From assembly GCF_000422965.1 (NCBI RefSeq), contig NZ_AUHB01000007.1, forward strand, positions 62,001 through 126,000: 64,000 nt of DNA. Reading direction: 5' to 3'. Below are positions 48,451-58,714 of this stretch, piece by piece (position 1 is the stretch's first letter; every line of letters begins with the position of its first letter). This DNA comes from Pleomorphomonas oryzae DSM 16300. Lineage in GTDB: Bacteria > Pseudomonadota > Alphaproteobacteria > Rhizobiales > Pleomorphomonadaceae. The notes beneath the pieces were generated by a model, which was not told the DNA's origin, did no database searches, and worked only from the letters and a program-made list of their open reading frames with translations. Position numbers and translations under genes: made by a program.

Positions 48451-49656
48451 TCAGCCGAGCCTCTTGGCGATCAGGCCTATCAGCCGATCGGCGACTTCTT
48501 CCTTGGCAAGCGTTGGCCAAGCCTCGACGCCAGCCGATGACAACACATAAACGCTGTTGCTGTCGCCGCCAAACACGCCGCTGGCTGCCGACACGTCATT
48601 GGCGATGATATAGTCGGCACCCTTGGAGACCAGCTTACGGGCGGCATTGCTTTCGACATCGGTCGTTTCGGCAGCGAATCCAACCACCAATTTCGGCCGA
48701 CGGTTGTCATGGCCGAGCGTTGCCAGGATGTCGGGATTTTCAAGGAAAGACAGCGGTGGCGGCGCGCCTGCGGCCTTCTTGATCTTTTCACCCGCCACCT
48801 CGGCCGGTCGCCAATCGGAAACGGCGGCCGCCATCACCGCCGCGTCGGCTGGCAAGGCGGCGAACACCGCGTCGAGCATTTCGCGGGCCGTTTCGACATG
48901 GACGACGTCGACGCCCCTTGGGTTCGGAACTGAAACCGGGCCGGAAATGAGCGTCACGCGCGCGCCGGCTCGGGCGGCCGCGGCCGCTATGGCATGCCCC
49001 TGTTTGCCCGAGGAACGGTTGGTGATGAAACGCACCGGGTCGATCGGCTCGATGGTCGGGCCGGAAGTCACCAGCACATGCCGGCCGGCCAGCGGTTTCG
49101 GCTGCGTCGCCTCAGCAAAGAAGGCCTCAACGCCGGCGACGATATCCATTGGCTCGGACAGGCGGCCGACGCCTGCCTCATTGCGCTCCGCCATGCGTCC
49201 TTCGGCCGGACCGATAAAGCGGACGCCGTCAGCTGCAAGCTGCGCCGCGTTGCGTTGGGTTGCTGGATGCGCCCACATGCGCTGGTTCATGGCCGGGCAA
49301 ACGATGATGGGCGCGGCCGCGGCCAGCAGACTCGCCGTGGCCAGCTCGTCGGCAATACCATTGGCCATGCGGGCGATGAGATTGGCGGTGGCCGGCGCTA
49401 CAAGGATCAGATCGGTGTCGCGCGAAAGCACGATATGGCCGATATCCTGCTCCTCGGTGGGATCGAACAGATCGCTGAACACCTTCTCACCGGAGAGGGC
49501 ACCTACCGTCATCGGCGTCACGAACTCCTTGCCTGAACGCGTCAGGATCACCCGCACCTCGGCACCACGCTCTTTGAGGCGCCGGATCACTTCCAGTACT
49601 TTATAGGCGGCGATGCCGCCGCCGATGACGATCAGAATGCGCTTGCCCGCCAGCAT
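48451..49656 (-). CDS. coaBC: Phosphopantothenoylcysteine synthetase/decarboxylase
   Basis: A bifunctional enzyme for two steps of coenzyme A synthesis. The 401-residue protein has the flavin-dependent decarboxylase half ([25 protein letters not shown]) and the C-terminal ligase half ([22 protein letters not shown], cut at its natural end). [11 protein letters not shown] near the end is conserved. It lies directly upstream of dut. Confidence 0.94.
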   Translation of the reverse strand: MLAGKRILIVIGGGIAAYKVLEVIRRLKERGAEVRVILTRSGKEFVTPMTVGALSGEKVFSDLFDPTEEQDIGHIVLSRDTDLILVAPATANLIARMANGIADELATASLLAAAAPIIVCPAMNQRMWAHPATQRNAAQLAADGVRFIGPAEGRMAERNEAGVGRLSEPMDIVAGVEAFFAEATQPKPLAGRHVLVTSGPTIEPIDPVRFITNRSSGKQGHAIAAAAARAGARVTLISGPVSVPNPRGVDVVHVETAREMLDAVFAALPADAAVMAAAVSDWRPAEVAGEKIKKAAGAPPPLSFLENPDILATLGHDNRRPKLVVGFAAETTDVESNAARKLVSKGADYIIANDVSAASGVFGGDSNSVYVLSSAGVEAWPTLAKEEVADRLIGLIAKRLG

Positions 49657-49762
49657 GTCAGGCCCTCTTCCACACGATTGGAGGGGACCCTAGACTATCG
49701 GCCAGCGGAGCGTAAGCGGCAAAAACGGCTGGGAGCATCCCGTCTGGCGCAACAGCAATCGT

Positions 49763-50458
49763 TCAGGCGGACGCGAACTTTTCATCAAAGGAATAGCCCG
49801 AGCCACGCACCGTGCGGATGGGATCACGGACACGGCCTCGATTGATCGACTTTCTGAGGCGGCCGACGTGAACGTCAACCGTGCGCTCATCGACGTAAAC
49901 GTCATGGCCCCAAACGCCGTTGAGAAGCTGCTCCCGTGAAAACACCCGCCCCGGCGATTGCATGAGGAATTCCAGCAAGCGGAATTCCGTTGGTCCGAGA
50001 TGAATTTCGCGTGCAGAGCGGCGGACACGCCGCGTCTCACGGTCGAGTTCGATGTCGCCGGCCGTCAGAAGGTTGGACACTGTTTCTGGTTTGGCACGCC
50101 TCAGCATCGCCTTGACGCGGGCAATCAACTCGGGGACCGAAAAGGGCTTCACGACATAGTCGTCGGCGCCGGTGGCGAGCCCTCGCACACGTTCCGATTC
50201 CTCACCGCGCGCCGTCAGCATGATCACCGGCAGCCGCTCGGTTTCCGGCCGCGCTCTGAGACGGCGGCACAATTCGATACCAGAGAGACCGGGAAGCATC
50301 CAATCGAGCAACAGCAGATCGGGCGTGATCTCCTTGAGGCGAATGTCAGCTTCGTCGCCACGGAAAGCCTGCTCGACCTCGAAACCCTCAGCTTCGAGGT
50401 TGTAGCGCAGCATCAGCGACACCGCTTCTTCGTCCTCGACGATCATCACCTTAGCCAT
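49763..50458 (-). CDS. phoB: Phosphate regulon response regulator PhoB
   Basis: PhoB turns on phosphate-scavenging genes. The 231-residue protein has a receiver domain with VEDEE at 8-11, phospho-acceptor D52 (LLDWMLPG) and KPFS, followed by a winged-helix domain (YVDERTVDVHVGRLRKSIN). It is the last gene of phoR-pstSCAB-phoU-phoB, the usual rhizobial order. Confidence 0.95.
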   Translation of the reverse strand: MAKVMIVEDEEAVSLMLRYNLEAEGFEVEQAFRGDEADIRLKEITPDLLLLDWMLPGLSGIELCRRLRARPETERLPVIMLTARGEESERVRGLATGADDYVVKPFSVPELIARVKAMLRRAKPETVSNLLTAGDIELDRETRRVRRSAREIHLGPTEFRLLEFLMQSPGRVFSREQLLNGVWGHDVYVDERTVDVHVGRLRKSINRGRVRDPIRTVRGSGYSFDEKFASA

Positions 50459-50479
50459 GGTGGTTTTCAGCTCCGCAAC

Positions 50480-51187
50480 TCACGACCCAGCGATGGTGCT
50501 GGCGATTGAAGCATCGGCCTTCGGCCGCTCGTCTTCGTAGGATCGGCCCGTCACCACATAGTGCACCGATTCCGCGATGTTGGTGGCATGGTCGCCAATA
50601 CGCTCGATGTTTTTCGCGCAGAACAGCAGGTGGATGCAGAAGGTGAGGTTGCGCGGATCCTCCATCATATAGGTGAGGAGCTCGCGAAACAGGGAGGTGT
50701 ACAGGGCGTCGATTTCGTCGTCGCGCTGGCGCACGGCGTTGGCGGCCTGGTCGTCCTGGCTGGCGTAGGCGTCGAGCACCTTCTTGAGCTGCTGGAGCGC
50801 GATCTCGCAGAGATGTTCGACACCGGTGATGAGCTGCTTGTGCGGGAATACGCCGTTGATGGCGACGACACGCTTGGCAATGTTCTTGGCGAGATCGCCG
50901 ACACGCTCGATGTCGTTGGCGATACGCATGGCACCGACGATCTCGCGGAGATCGCTGGCCATCGGCTGCCGGCGAGCGATCACCAGGATCGCCTTGTCCT
51001 CGATCTCGCGCTGGAGCCGGTCGAGTTCCTTGTCACCGAGGATCACCCGCTGAGCAAGGTCGATGTCGAGACGGGTCAGTGCCTGAACTGCATCGCCGAC
51101 TGCGCGCTCGGCGAGACCACCGATCTCGGTGACCATGCGGGCGATCGACTTGAGGTCGTCGTCATAGGCGGAAACTGTATGTTCCAT
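50480..51187 (-). CDS. phoU: Phosphate signalling protein PhoU
   Basis: PhoU links the Pst transporter to PhoR and keeps the regulon off when phosphate is plentiful. The 235-residue protein is all helical, with two PhoU repeats, each with an E/D-rich metal-binding stretch (RIANDIERVGDLAKNIAKR and CAKNIERIGDHATNIAE). It sits between pstB and phoB. Confidence 0.95.
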   Translation of the reverse strand: MEHTVSAYDDDLKSIARMVTEIGGLAERAVGDAVQALTRLDIDLAQRVILGDKELDRLQREIEDKAILVIARRQPMASDLREIVGAMRIANDIERVGDLAKNIAKRVVAINGVFPHKQLITGVEHLCEIALQQLKKVLDAYASQDDQAANAVRQRDDEIDALYTSLFRELLTYMMEDPRNLTFCIHLLFCAKNIERIGDHATNIAESVHYVVTGRSYEDERPKADASIASTIAGS

Positions 51188-51209
51188 GGAAATCTCCTGC
51201 CGTTTCCGG

Positions 51210-52028
51210 TCAGCCGAAGCGGCCCGTGATGTAGTCCTGCGTCCGCTGTTCGAGCGGGTTGGTGAAGACGTGGTCGGTGGGGCCTTCTTCGATCAGATGC
51301 CCGAGATGGAAAAAGGCGGTGCGCTGCGACACGCGCGCGGCCTGCTGCATCGAATGCGTCACGATGACGATCGTGAAATTGGCGCGCAGCTCGTCGATCA
51401 GCTCTTCCACCTTGGCGGTGGCGATCGGGTCGAGCGCCGAACAGGGCTCGTCCATCAGGATCACTTCCGGCGATACGGCGATGGCGCGGGCAATGCAAAG
51501 TCGCTGCTGCTGACCGCCGGAAAGGCCGGTGCCCGGCTCGGCCAGACGGTCCTTCACCTCGTTGAAAAGCGAGGCCTTCTGCAGCGAGGTGACGACGATC
51601 TCCTCGAGATCGGCCTTGGAGCGAGCAAGGCCGTGGATGCGCGGCCCGTAGGCGACATTGTCGAAGATCGACTTGGGGAACGGGTTAGGCTTCTGGAATA
51701 CCATGCCGACCCGCGCCCTGAGTTCGACCACGTCGAGATCCGGATCGTAGATGTTCTGGTCGTCAAGCTTGATGGTGCCTTCGACACGAGCGCCGGCGAT
51801 GCTGTCGTTCATCCGGTTGATGCAGCGCAGGAAGGTCGACTTGCCACAGCCCGACGGACCGATGAACGCGGTGACCGCCTTCTCGGCGATATCGATGGAA
51901 ACCCCGTGCAGGGCTTGCTTCTGACCGTAGGTCACCTTGACGTTGGCCGTATGGATCTTGGTCGGCCGGCTGGCCGGATCCGGTGTGCGGACGGTCTCGA
52001 AAGGCGTCACGGATTGAACTGCGGACAT
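51210..52028 (-). CDS. pstB: Phosphate ABC transporter ATP-binding protein PstB
   Basis: The ATPase of the high-affinity phosphate importer. The 272-residue protein has Walker A GPSGCGKS at 57-64, the signature [14 protein letters not shown] and Walker [14 protein letters not shown] chose the ATG giving [10 protein letters not shown], with GGAG 7 bases upstream. It follows pstA after 19 bases. Confidence 0.96.
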   Translation of the reverse strand: MSAVQSVTPFETVRTPDPASRPTKIHTANVKVTYGQKQALHGVSIDIAEKAVTAFIGPSGCGKSTFLRCINRMNDSIAGARVEGTIKLDDQNIYDPDLDVVELRARVGMVFQKPNPFPKSIFDNVAYGPRIHGLARSKADLEEIVVTSLQKASLFNEVKDRLAEPGTGLSGGQQQRLCIARAIAVSPEVILMDEPCSALDPIATAKVEELIDELRANFTIVIVTHSMQQAARVSQRTAFFHLGHLIEEGPTDHVFTNPLEQRTQDYITGRFG

Positions 52029-52047
52029 GCGAAACTCCGAGGAACGG

Positions 52048-53385
52048 TTACCAGCGGCGCTCAAAGGCACGGCGGAGAATGATGGCGATACTGTTCATGG
52101 CGAGCAGGAAGACGAGCAGGATGATGATCGCCGCCGAGGTACGCTCGGTGAACGCCCGCTCTGGCTCGGTCGCCCACATGTAGATCTGGGTGGGCAGCGC
52201 CGTTGCCGGATCGAAAGGCGTCGCCGGATATTCGACGATGAAGGCCTTCATGCCGATCATCAGAAGAGGTGCGGTTTCACCGAGCGCATGGGCGAGACCG
52301 ATGATGGTGCCCGTCAGCACGCCCGGCATGGCCAGCGGCAGCACGTGATGGAAAACGGTCTGCATCTTCGAGGCGCCGATGCCGAGACCGGCCTCGCGGA
52401 TCGATGGCGGCACTGCTTTTAGCGCGGCCCGCGTGGTGATGATGATGGTCGGCAAAGTGGTGAGTGTCAGCACCAACCCGCCGACAAGGCTCGCCGAACG
52501 CGGCAGGTGGGCAAAGTTGATGAACACCGCAAGACCGAGAAGGCCGTAGACGATTGATGGCACGGCCGCCAAATTGTTGATGTTGACCTCGATCAGGTCG
52601 GTCCAACGATTCTTGGGAGCGAATTCCTCAAGATAGATCGATCCCGCGACGCCGAGCGGCAGCGAAAGCACCAGCACCACCAGCATCATGTAGAGCGAGC
52701 CGACGAGCGCCACCCCGACGCCGGCCATCTCCGGGCGCGTCGAGGCACCGTTGGTGAACAGACCGGTGTTGAAAGCCAGATGCAGGGAACCTTCCTGTTT
52801 CAGCTTATCGATGAGAACAATATGCTTGTCCTTGATAAGGCGCTGGCTTTCGGGAACATCGGCTCGGATTGTACCCTTGATGAAGGCGTCGACATCGCCG
52901 GTGGCGTAGAAATCGACGGTTCTCTTCGTGCCGATCAGCGACGGATCGTTGGCGATCATCGACCTCAGCATCGGCGCCGACCCCTTGGACAGAAGGTCGA
53001 GCGCATCGTAAAGGCCGTCCTCGTCGTTGGGATCGATTTCCAGGGTCTTCTGAAGCGATGCCGCGATCAAATCGTCGAAGCGGAAGGCATTGCCCGACAT
53101 GACGGCGGCAGCCGAACGATCGCCATCAGGCGCGACGATGGCTGGGTCGAAATCCACCATCATCGTAATGCGCGTCTGCAGGAACGCCGTGTAGCCCTTG
53201 CTGACGATCGAGCCGAACAGCACGAGGAGGAAGCAGATGGCGATGGTAACCGCTGCCAGGCCGTAGGCACGGAAGCGGCGTTCTGCAGCATAGCGGCGGC
53301 GGAGGCCGATATCGGCCTTGGAAAGGGCCCGGACTTCAGGGTTGCCGAGCCGCGAAGCGGGGAGGCGGGACGCGGTTTCGGTCAT
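52048..53385 (-). CDS. pstA: Phosphate ABC transporter permease PstA
   Basis: One of the two permeases of the phosphate importer. The 445-residue protein is longer than the enteric form: an N-terminal membrane segment and a large periplasmic part (DUF3333-like) precede the permease core, as in other alphaproteobacteria. The EAA loop region is [22 protein letters not shown]. It overlaps pstC by 4 bases. Confidence 0.94.
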   Translation of the reverse strand: MTETASRLPASRLGNPEVRALSKADIGLRRRYAAERRFRAYGLAAVTIAICFLLVLFGSIVSKGYTAFLQTRITMMVDFDPAIVAPDGDRSAAAVMSGNAFRFDDLIAASLQKTLEIDPNDEDGLYDALDLLSKGSAPMLRSMIANDPSLIGTKRTVDFYATGDVDAFIKGTIRADVPESQRLIKDKHIVLIDKLKQEGSLHLAFNTGLFTNGASTRPEMAGVGVALVGSLYMMLVVLVLSLPLGVAGSIYLEEFAPKNRWTDLIEVNINNLAAVPSIVYGLLGLAVFINFAHLPRSASLVGGLVLTLTTLPTIIITTRAALKAVPPSIREAGLGIGASKMQTVFHHVLPLAMPGVLTGTIIGLAHALGETAPLLMIGMKAFIVEYPATPFDPATALPTQIYMWATEPERAFTERTSAAIIILLVFLLAMNSIAIILRRAFERRW

Positions 53386-54839
53386 TCATACTGCTCCCGA
53401 TACTTACGGACGATGGTCAGCGCCAGAACGTTGAGGCCGAGCGTGATGACGAACAGTGTGATGCCCAGAGCGAAGGCGACCAGAGTCTGGGGACTGGTGA
53501 ACTCGAGGTCACCGGTCAGCTGATTGACGATCTTCACGGTGATGGTGGTCATTTCCGCGAAGGGATTGAGCGACGCGTTGGCCGCGACACCGGCAGCCAG
53601 CACGACGATCATCGTCTCGCCGATGGCACGCGACATGGCGAGCAGAACCGCGCCGACCACGCCCGGCAGCGCTGCCGGCAGGATAACCTGACGCATCGTC
53701 TCCGAGCGCGTGGCACCAAGCGCCAGCGAACCATCACGGAGCGAGCGGGGAACGGCAGTAAAGATGTCATCCGAGAGCGAGGAGACATAGGGGATGATCA
53801 TGATGCCCATCACCAGACCGGCGGTGATCACATTGTTGCCGGAGTTACCCAGGCCGAGCGGCACGGCGACGAAATCGCGGACAAGCGGACCGACGGTGGT
53901 CAGAGCAAAGAATCCGTAGACGATGGTCGGAATGCCGGCCAGGATTTCGATCAGCGGCTTGGCCACAGAACGCACCCGGGAGGTCGCGTATTCTGCCATG
54001 TAGACGGCGGAGAAAAGACCAATCGGCACCGCCACTAGCATGGCAAAGAAGGAAATGTAGATCGTGCCCCAGAACAGCGGCAGGAAGCCGAACTGACCGC
54101 TCTCCGACGAACCGGCCGCTGCAAAGCGCGGATCCCATACGGTGCCGAAATAAAAGCTGATCGGCGACACCATCGAGAAGAATTGCAGGGCTTGGAACAG
54201 CAAGCTGAGAACAATGCCGATGGTGGTGAGGATGGCCACCGAAGAGGCCCCGATCAGCAACGCTAGAATGGTGTTCTCGACGAGATTGCGAGCCCTGAGC
54301 CTCGGCTTGATCCGCACGAAGGCGAAAATCAGCCCAAAGGCGAGAGCCGCGACAACGGCGATATCGACCGCAGTATCGAGACCATCGGCGACGAGGTTAA
54401 GCGCGCTGGCCGCGATCAGCTGATAAGGCTTGACGTCCTCACCGAGCGGCAACCCATGGCGAGCGAACACCGAACGCGCCGTCACGACGCCGATCCGAAT
54501 ATTCTCGAGCTCCTCGGCACTTGCGAGCTTCAGACCCGCCGCCACCTGTTCCACGCCGGAAACTTCAAGCGACAGCTGGGTGGGATTGGCGAGTACCTGC
54601 TCGGGCAGATTGGCGCGCACCGTGTGCTCGACCAGAAGCGGCTTGGCGATGGAGAGAGCGACGAGGATGAGAAGCGCCGGCAGGGCCGTCCAGATCAGGA
54701 CATAGGCGCCGTAGTAGCCCGGCCGGGCCGCAAGCGTGCTGCGGCCTTTTCCCGAAAGGACGACTGATTTCCAGTGTCCCAGTACGAAGCCGAAAAAGGA
54801 AAGACCCGCGATTAGCGCGAGTAGCCAGAGCGGACCCAT
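53382..54839 (-). CDS. pstC: Phosphate ABC transporter permease PstC
   Basis: The second permease of the phosphate importer. The 485-residue protein also has an extended N-terminal half with extra membrane segments before the core, whose EAA loop is LRDGSLALGATRSETMRQVILP. The ATG chosen has a strong GGAGG 4 bases upstream. It follows pstS with a hairpin in between. Confidence 0.93.
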   Translation of the reverse strand: MGPLWLLALIAGLSFFGFVLGHWKSVVLSGKGRSTLAARPGYYGAYVLIWTALPALLILVALSIAKPLLVEHTVRANLPEQVLANPTQLSLEVSGVEQVAAGLKLASAEELENIRIGVVTARSVFARHGLPLGEDVKPYQLIAASALNLVADGLDTAVDIAVVAALAFGLIFAFVRIKPRLRARNLVENTILALLIGASSVAILTTIGIVLSLLFQALQFFSMVSPISFYFGTVWDPRFAAAGSSESGQFGFLPLFWGTIYISFFAMLVAVPIGLFSAVYMAEYATSRVRSVAKPLIEILAGIPTIVYGFFALTTVGPLVRDFVAVPLGLGNSGNNVITAGLVMGIMIIPYVSSLSDDIFTAVPRSLRDGSLALGATRSETMRQVILPAALPGVVGAVLLAMSRAIGETMIVVLAAGVAANASLNPFAEMTTITVKIVNQLTGDLEFTSPQTLVAFALGITLFVITLGLNVLALTIVRKYREQYE

Positions 54840-54880
54840 GCGGCCTCCGATATTTGCCACCCGTCGTGGCGGCAGAAGAG

Positions 54881-54908
54881 GGAAGGGCCTCCGGTCAGAG
54901 GCCCTTCC
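54881..54908 (-). other. Hairpin between pstS and pstC
   Basis: An 11-base perfect stem (GGAAGGGCCTC / GAGGCCCTTCC) with a 6-base loop and no T-run. It fits a processing or stability element that lets pstS be made in excess. Confidence 0.65.
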
Positions 54909-54925
54909 TGTCGTCAATCACTCGA

Positions 54926-55960
54926 TCAAAGGGTCTTGCCGGCCTGGAAGTCGGCGAGCACCTTCTGACGCTCGGCCTTCGGCGCCGGCACGAGGCCCTT
55001 GGCGACGGCCGGCGAACGCGGACCGATCATCTGGTCGGCGAGGAAGAACTCGACATAGTCCTTGAGGCCCGGAACGACGCCGAGGTGCGCCTTCTTCACG
55101 TAGAAGAACAGCGGACGCGACACCGGATAATCGCCCTTGGCGATGGTGTCGACCGTCGGGGCAATGCCGGAGACGGTGCCGACCTTCAGCTTGTCCTTGT
55201 TGTTCTGGTAGAAATCGAGGCCGAACACGCCGATGCCGGTCTTGTTCGAGTCGATGCGAGCGAGCGTCTCGTTATACTCGCCGTCGATGTCGACAGCCTT
55301 GCCGTCCTTGCGAACCTTGACGCAGGCCTTCTCAGCGTCGGCCTTGGCGAGACCGGAGGCAACGAAGGCGTCATAGGCCTTGCTGTCCTTGCAGCCGGCG
55401 AGCAGCAGCTTCTGCTCGAACACTTCGCGCGTACCGTGCTTTTCGCCCGGGATGTAGGCGGCAATTTCCCAATCGGGGAAGCCGGCCTTGACGTCGGACC
55501 ACTTGGCGTTGGGATTGTCGACGAGCTGGCCGTCCTTCAGCACCTTGGCGCCGATGGCATTGAACCAGTCGGCCGGCACGAAGGCGAAGTCCGGACCCTT
55601 GATGTCGGAGGCGAAGACGATGCCATCGTAGCCGATGCGGATTTCCTGCACCTCGGTCACGCCGGCCGCCTTGCAAGCGTCGAGTTCTTCGGCCTTGATC
55701 GGGCGGGAAGCGTCGGCGATATCGATGGTGTCATCGCCAACGCCCTTGCAGAACTCCTTGAGGCCGGCACCAGTGCCGCCGCCCTCGACGATCGGAGCCT
55801 TGAAGTTCGGGTTGGCTTCACCAAAAGCCTCGGCGACGATGGTCGCATAGGGCAGAACGGTGGAGGAGCCGGCGATGTGAATCTGCTCGGCAGCGAAGGC
55901 GGCCGTACCGGTCACGGAAAGGCCGAGCACGAAGGCGCTGGCGGCGGTGGAGAATTTCAC
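54926..55960 (-). CDS. pstS: Phosphate-binding protein PstS
   Basis: The periplasmic phosphate-binding protein of the importer. The 344-residue protein has a signal peptide (STAASAFVLGLSVTGTAAFA) followed by EQIHIAGSSTVLPYATIVAE. The start is GTG, decided by AGGAG 7 bases before it; the longer frame has no signal-like N-terminus. It has its own Pho box and is the most likely highly expressed gene of the operon. Confidence 0.95.
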   Translation of the reverse strand: MKFSTAASAFVLGLSVTGTAAFAAEQIHIAGSSTVLPYATIVAEAFGEANPNFKAPIVEGGGTGAGLKEFCKGVGDDTIDIADASRPIKAEELDACKAAGVTEVQEIRIGYDGIVFASDIKGPDFAFVPADWFNAIGAKVLKDGQLVDNPNAKWSDVKAGFPDWEIAAYIPGEKHGTREVFEQKLLLAGCKDSKAYDAFVASGLAKADAEKACVKVRKDGKAVDIDGEYNETLARIDSNKTGIGVFGLDFYQNNKDKLKVGTVSGIAPTVDTIAKGDYPVSRPLFFYVKKAHLGVVPGLKDYVEFFLADQMIGPRSPAVAKGLVPAPKAERQKVLADFQAGKTL

Positions 55961-56067
55961 GGGAGCACTCCTAACTTTAGGATCGTGACGGTCGGAGCTC
56001 TTGAAGCCCGCTGGCTGTCTCTTACCCGTCACAGCCGCGGACCCTAGCGGCCTGACGCTACCCTTCT

Positions 56068-56096
56068 ATGACGGATTGCCCACAAAATTATGACAG
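56068..56096 (-). promoter_or_regulatory. Pho box before pstS
   Basis: On the minus strand CTGTCAT and CCGTCAT are 22 bases apart, in register with a poor middle repeat (TTGTGGG) at 11 bases. An AT-rich tract of about 25 bases lies just upstream. PhoB binding is inferred. Confidence 0.65.
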
Positions 56097-56123
56097 TATA
56101 ATATATTGATATTAAAATAGAAA

Positions 56124-57515
56124 TTATGCCTGCAAGCGTTCGGAGGTCGCGACTTCCGCCTCCTTTGTCACATCGGCGTTCGTGAGAGACGGACGGCGGG
56201 GTAGCCAGACGTTGACGGTGGTACCAACGCCCACTTCCGACCGGATGATAAGGCGCCCCTGGTGACGGTTGACGATATGCTTGACGATGGCGAGCCCAAG
56301 GCCGGTTCCGCGCTGCTCGCGACTCCGCGCCGCATCGACGCGATAGAAGCGCTCGGTCAGGCGCGGCAGATGTTCGGCCGCAATGCCGGGACCGTCGTCG
56401 ATCACGCTGATCCGGAAGCCCTGGCGTCCATCGTCACCGACCTCATCGGTGAGACTGAGCGTGATATGGCCGCCGTCGCGGCCGTATTTCACGGCATTCT
56501 CAATGAGATTGGCAAATACCTGCGTCAGTTCGTCCCGATCACCGGCGATGGAGGCCATCGGAAGATCTTCCCCCATCGCGACGACCGCCTGCCGCGTCGC
56601 GGCGACGGGCGTCAGCATATCGACGACGGCCGGCAGTATCTCCGCGAGATCGACGGCTTCGGTCGGGCGAACATGCGCCTTCATTTCGAGCCGGGAGAGC
56701 GACATCAGATCATCAATCAACCGGCTCATGCGCCTAGCCTGCTCAAGCATGATGGTCAGGAAGCGCTCGCGATTGGCCTCATCTCGCCGGGCCGGCCCCA
56801 GCAGCGTTTCGATGAACCCGGTGAGCGAGGCGAGCGGCGTCCTGAGTTCATGACTGGCATTGGCGATGAAATCGGTCCGCATGCGGTCAAGCCGAATGGC
56901 CTCGCTCTCGTCACGAAAGCGCAGCAGCACAAAATCCGGCCGCCGCCGCGGTTCGGGGCGTGGCAAACGCAAGGGCGAGCAACGTGCGACAAAGTGCCGT
57001 TCGCTGGCGCCGCGCTCCACAAAGCGCACCGGTGGTAGGCTTTCGCCATTTCCGGCGCGCTGGACTGCGTCAAGGATTTCCGGGATACGCAACCGAAAGG
57101 CAAGCGGATCCCCCATCCGTGCCGGGCCGAATTCGGCGGCAGCGGCAGCATTCTGATAACGTAGCGTACCCTCGGCGTCGGTAATGAAGGCCGGTTCCTC
57201 CATGCCGTCGAGCAACAGCTTCATGCCGGTATCCGGCCAGCGTTTGGCAGGAAGCCGATCGGCCGTTTTAGGCGTCGCAATCTTTCCGCCGGTCGGTAGG
57301 GCAAAGAAGACGGCGGCGGCGGTGGCGAGGAACCCCAACAGCGCCACGGCCGGTGAAAGATCCGCGGCAAACAACATGACCGCCCAGAAGATGGCCGTGG
57401 CAACGAAGACCGTTTGCAGGCGTCCCTCGGCGATCGCTTCGCCCAGGCGTCCCCTTGCCTCCCGCAACGTGTCGTTGTTTTCCGGTCTGTCCGGCGTCGG
57501 GCTCATTGTGTTCAT
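56124..57515 (-). CDS. phoR: Phosphate regulon sensor kinase PhoR
   Basis: The membrane histidine kinase that phosphorylates PhoB. The 463-residue protein has two membrane segments in the first 75 residues, a PAS-like domain, H222 in the H box (FIANASHELRTPLASL), an N box with NLIENAVKYG, DDGPGI and GTGLGLAIVKHI. It heads the Pho operon and is divergent from ppk2. Confidence 0.95.
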   Translation of the reverse strand: MNTMSPTPDRPENNDTLREARGRLGEAIAEGRLQTVFVATAIFWAVMLFAADLSPAVALLGFLATAAAVFFALPTGGKIATPKTADRLPAKRWPDTGMKLLLDGMEEPAFITDAEGTLRYQNAAAAAEFGPARMGDPLAFRLRIPEILDAVQRAGNGESLPPVRFVERGASERHFVARCSPLRLPRPEPRRRPDFVLLRFRDESEAIRLDRMRTDFIANASHELRTPLASLTGFIETLLGPARRDEANRERFLTIMLEQARRMSRLIDDLMSLSRLEMKAHVRPTEAVDLAEILPAVVDMLTPVAATRQAVVAMGEDLPMASIAGDRDELTQVFANLIENAVKYGRDGGHITLSLTDEVGDDGRQGFRISVIDDGPGIAAEHLPRLTERFYRVDAARSREQRGTGLGLAIVKHIVNRHQGRLIIRSEVGVGTTVNVWLPRRPSLTNADVTKEAEVATSERLQA

Positions 57516-57540
57516 CTGTCCTTAAGCGAAGACGCAGATT

Positions 57541-57569
57541 CTGTCATATTGATAAACGTCTTTTATGAC
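57541..57569. promoter_or_regulatory. PhoB half-site between phoR and ppk2
   Basis: CTGTCAT on plus and an inverted near-match TTATGAC (GTCATAA on minus) flank AT-rich sequence. Only one half-site is perfect, so this is a weak call for a shared Pho promoter. Confidence 0.3.
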
Positions 57570-57632
57570 GCTTGTAGCGCGGTTCGCCGCGCCTGCACCG
57601 ACCGCAGGCAAGCGGATTCTGGGGGAAAGCCG

Positions 57633-58619
57633 ATGGGAAAGAAAGACAAATCGACGAACGACATGACGCGTCGCTTCGTGTCGAGCGTCGAGCTGATTGC
57701 CGCCCGCGAAGGTGCCGCCGTGTTGGCGACACAGGCGCCTGATGCGCCGCCGATCACCCTCGGCAAGCTCACTTTCGATCTCGATAATCCTTATCTCCCG
57801 GAGGAGATCGAGATGGAGGCTCTCGGCTCCGGTGGCTACCCCTACAAGGAGAGCCTCAAGGACAAGGCTTATCTCGAAGAGTTGCGGGTCCTGCAGATCG
57901 AACTGGTGAAGTTGCAGAAGTGGGCCAACGACACCGGTCAGCGCATCGTCTTGCTGCTGGAAGGGCGTGATGCCGCCGGCAAGGGCGGCACCATCGCCAC
58001 CTTCCTGGAATACATGAACCCGCGCTCAGCCCGCCACGTGGCGTTGACCAAACCGTCAGACGTCGAACGGGGCCAGTGGTATTTCCAGCGCTACGCCAAG
58101 GAGTTGCCAACCCGCGGCGAAATCGTCTTCTTTGACCGGTCCTGGTACAACCGAGCCGTCGTCGAGCCGGTGATGGGTTTCTGCACCCCCGAAGAGGCGA
58201 CGCTCTTCCTTGAGGAAGTGCCGCATTTCGAGCGTATGCTGATCCACGACGGCATCGTGCTGATCAAGATCTGGCTCGACATCGGCCGTGAGATGCAGCT
58301 GAAGCGCTTCCATGACCGCCGTCACGATCCCCTGCGCATCTGGAAGCTGTCGCCGGTCGATCTCAAGGCGCTCGCCATGTGGGATGAATATACCGCTGCC
58401 CGCGATCGCATGCTGAAAGCCAGCCATTCCGATCTCAGCCCTTGGGTCGTGGTTCGCTCCAACGACAAGAAGCGGGCTCGCCTCAACGCGATCCGCTACC
58501 TCTTGTCGCAGATCGACTATGATCGCAAGAATCTGGCGGCTATCGGCGAGATTGACGACAAGATCCTCGGCAAGGGCCCGAAGTTTCTGAAGGTCAAGGA
58601 CGACAAAAAGAAGGACTGA
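57633..58619 (+). CDS. ppk2: Polyphosphate kinase 2
   Basis: PPK2 moves phosphate between polyphosphate and nucleotides, mainly toward GTP or ATP synthesis. The 328-residue single-domain protein has Walker A EGRDAAGKGG at 110-119, and FDRSWYNRAVVEPVMGFC as the family Walker B region with lid. Its start is set by GGGGGAAAG just upstream. It is divergent from phoR, which would suit phosphate control of polyphosphate use. Confidence 0.93.
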   Translation: MGKKDKSTNDMTRRFVSSVELIAAREGAAVLATQAPDAPPITLGKLTFDLDNPYLPEEIEMEALGSGGYPYKESLKDKAYLEELRVLQIELVKLQKWANDTGQRIVLLLEGRDAAGKGGTIATFLEYMNPRSARHVALTKPSDVERGQWYFQRYAKELPTRGEIVFFDRSWYNRAVVEPVMGFCTPEEATLFLEEVPHFERMLIHDGIVLIKIWLDIGREMQLKRFHDRRHDPLRIWKLSPVDLKALAMWDEYTAARDRMLKASHSDLSPWVVVRSNDKKRARLNAIRYLLSQIDYDRKNLAAIGEIDDKILGKGPKFLKVKDDKKKD

Positions 58620-58665
58620 GGTGGCCTTGCGTCAGGCTGCCCAAAGCCGCGCTACCCATCACGCA

Positions 58666-58699
58666 AGAATTCTCGGCTGCCGATGAAGCCGAGAATTCT
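58666..58699. terminator. Hairpin terminator between ppk2 and the glutamine-synthetase-like gene
   Basis: A perfect 13-base stem (AGAATTCTCGGCT / AGCCGAGAATTCT), loop 8. It lies between convergent genes and probably serves both. Confidence 0.7.
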
Positions 58700-58714
58700 C
58701 CAAGGCGAGCGGCA

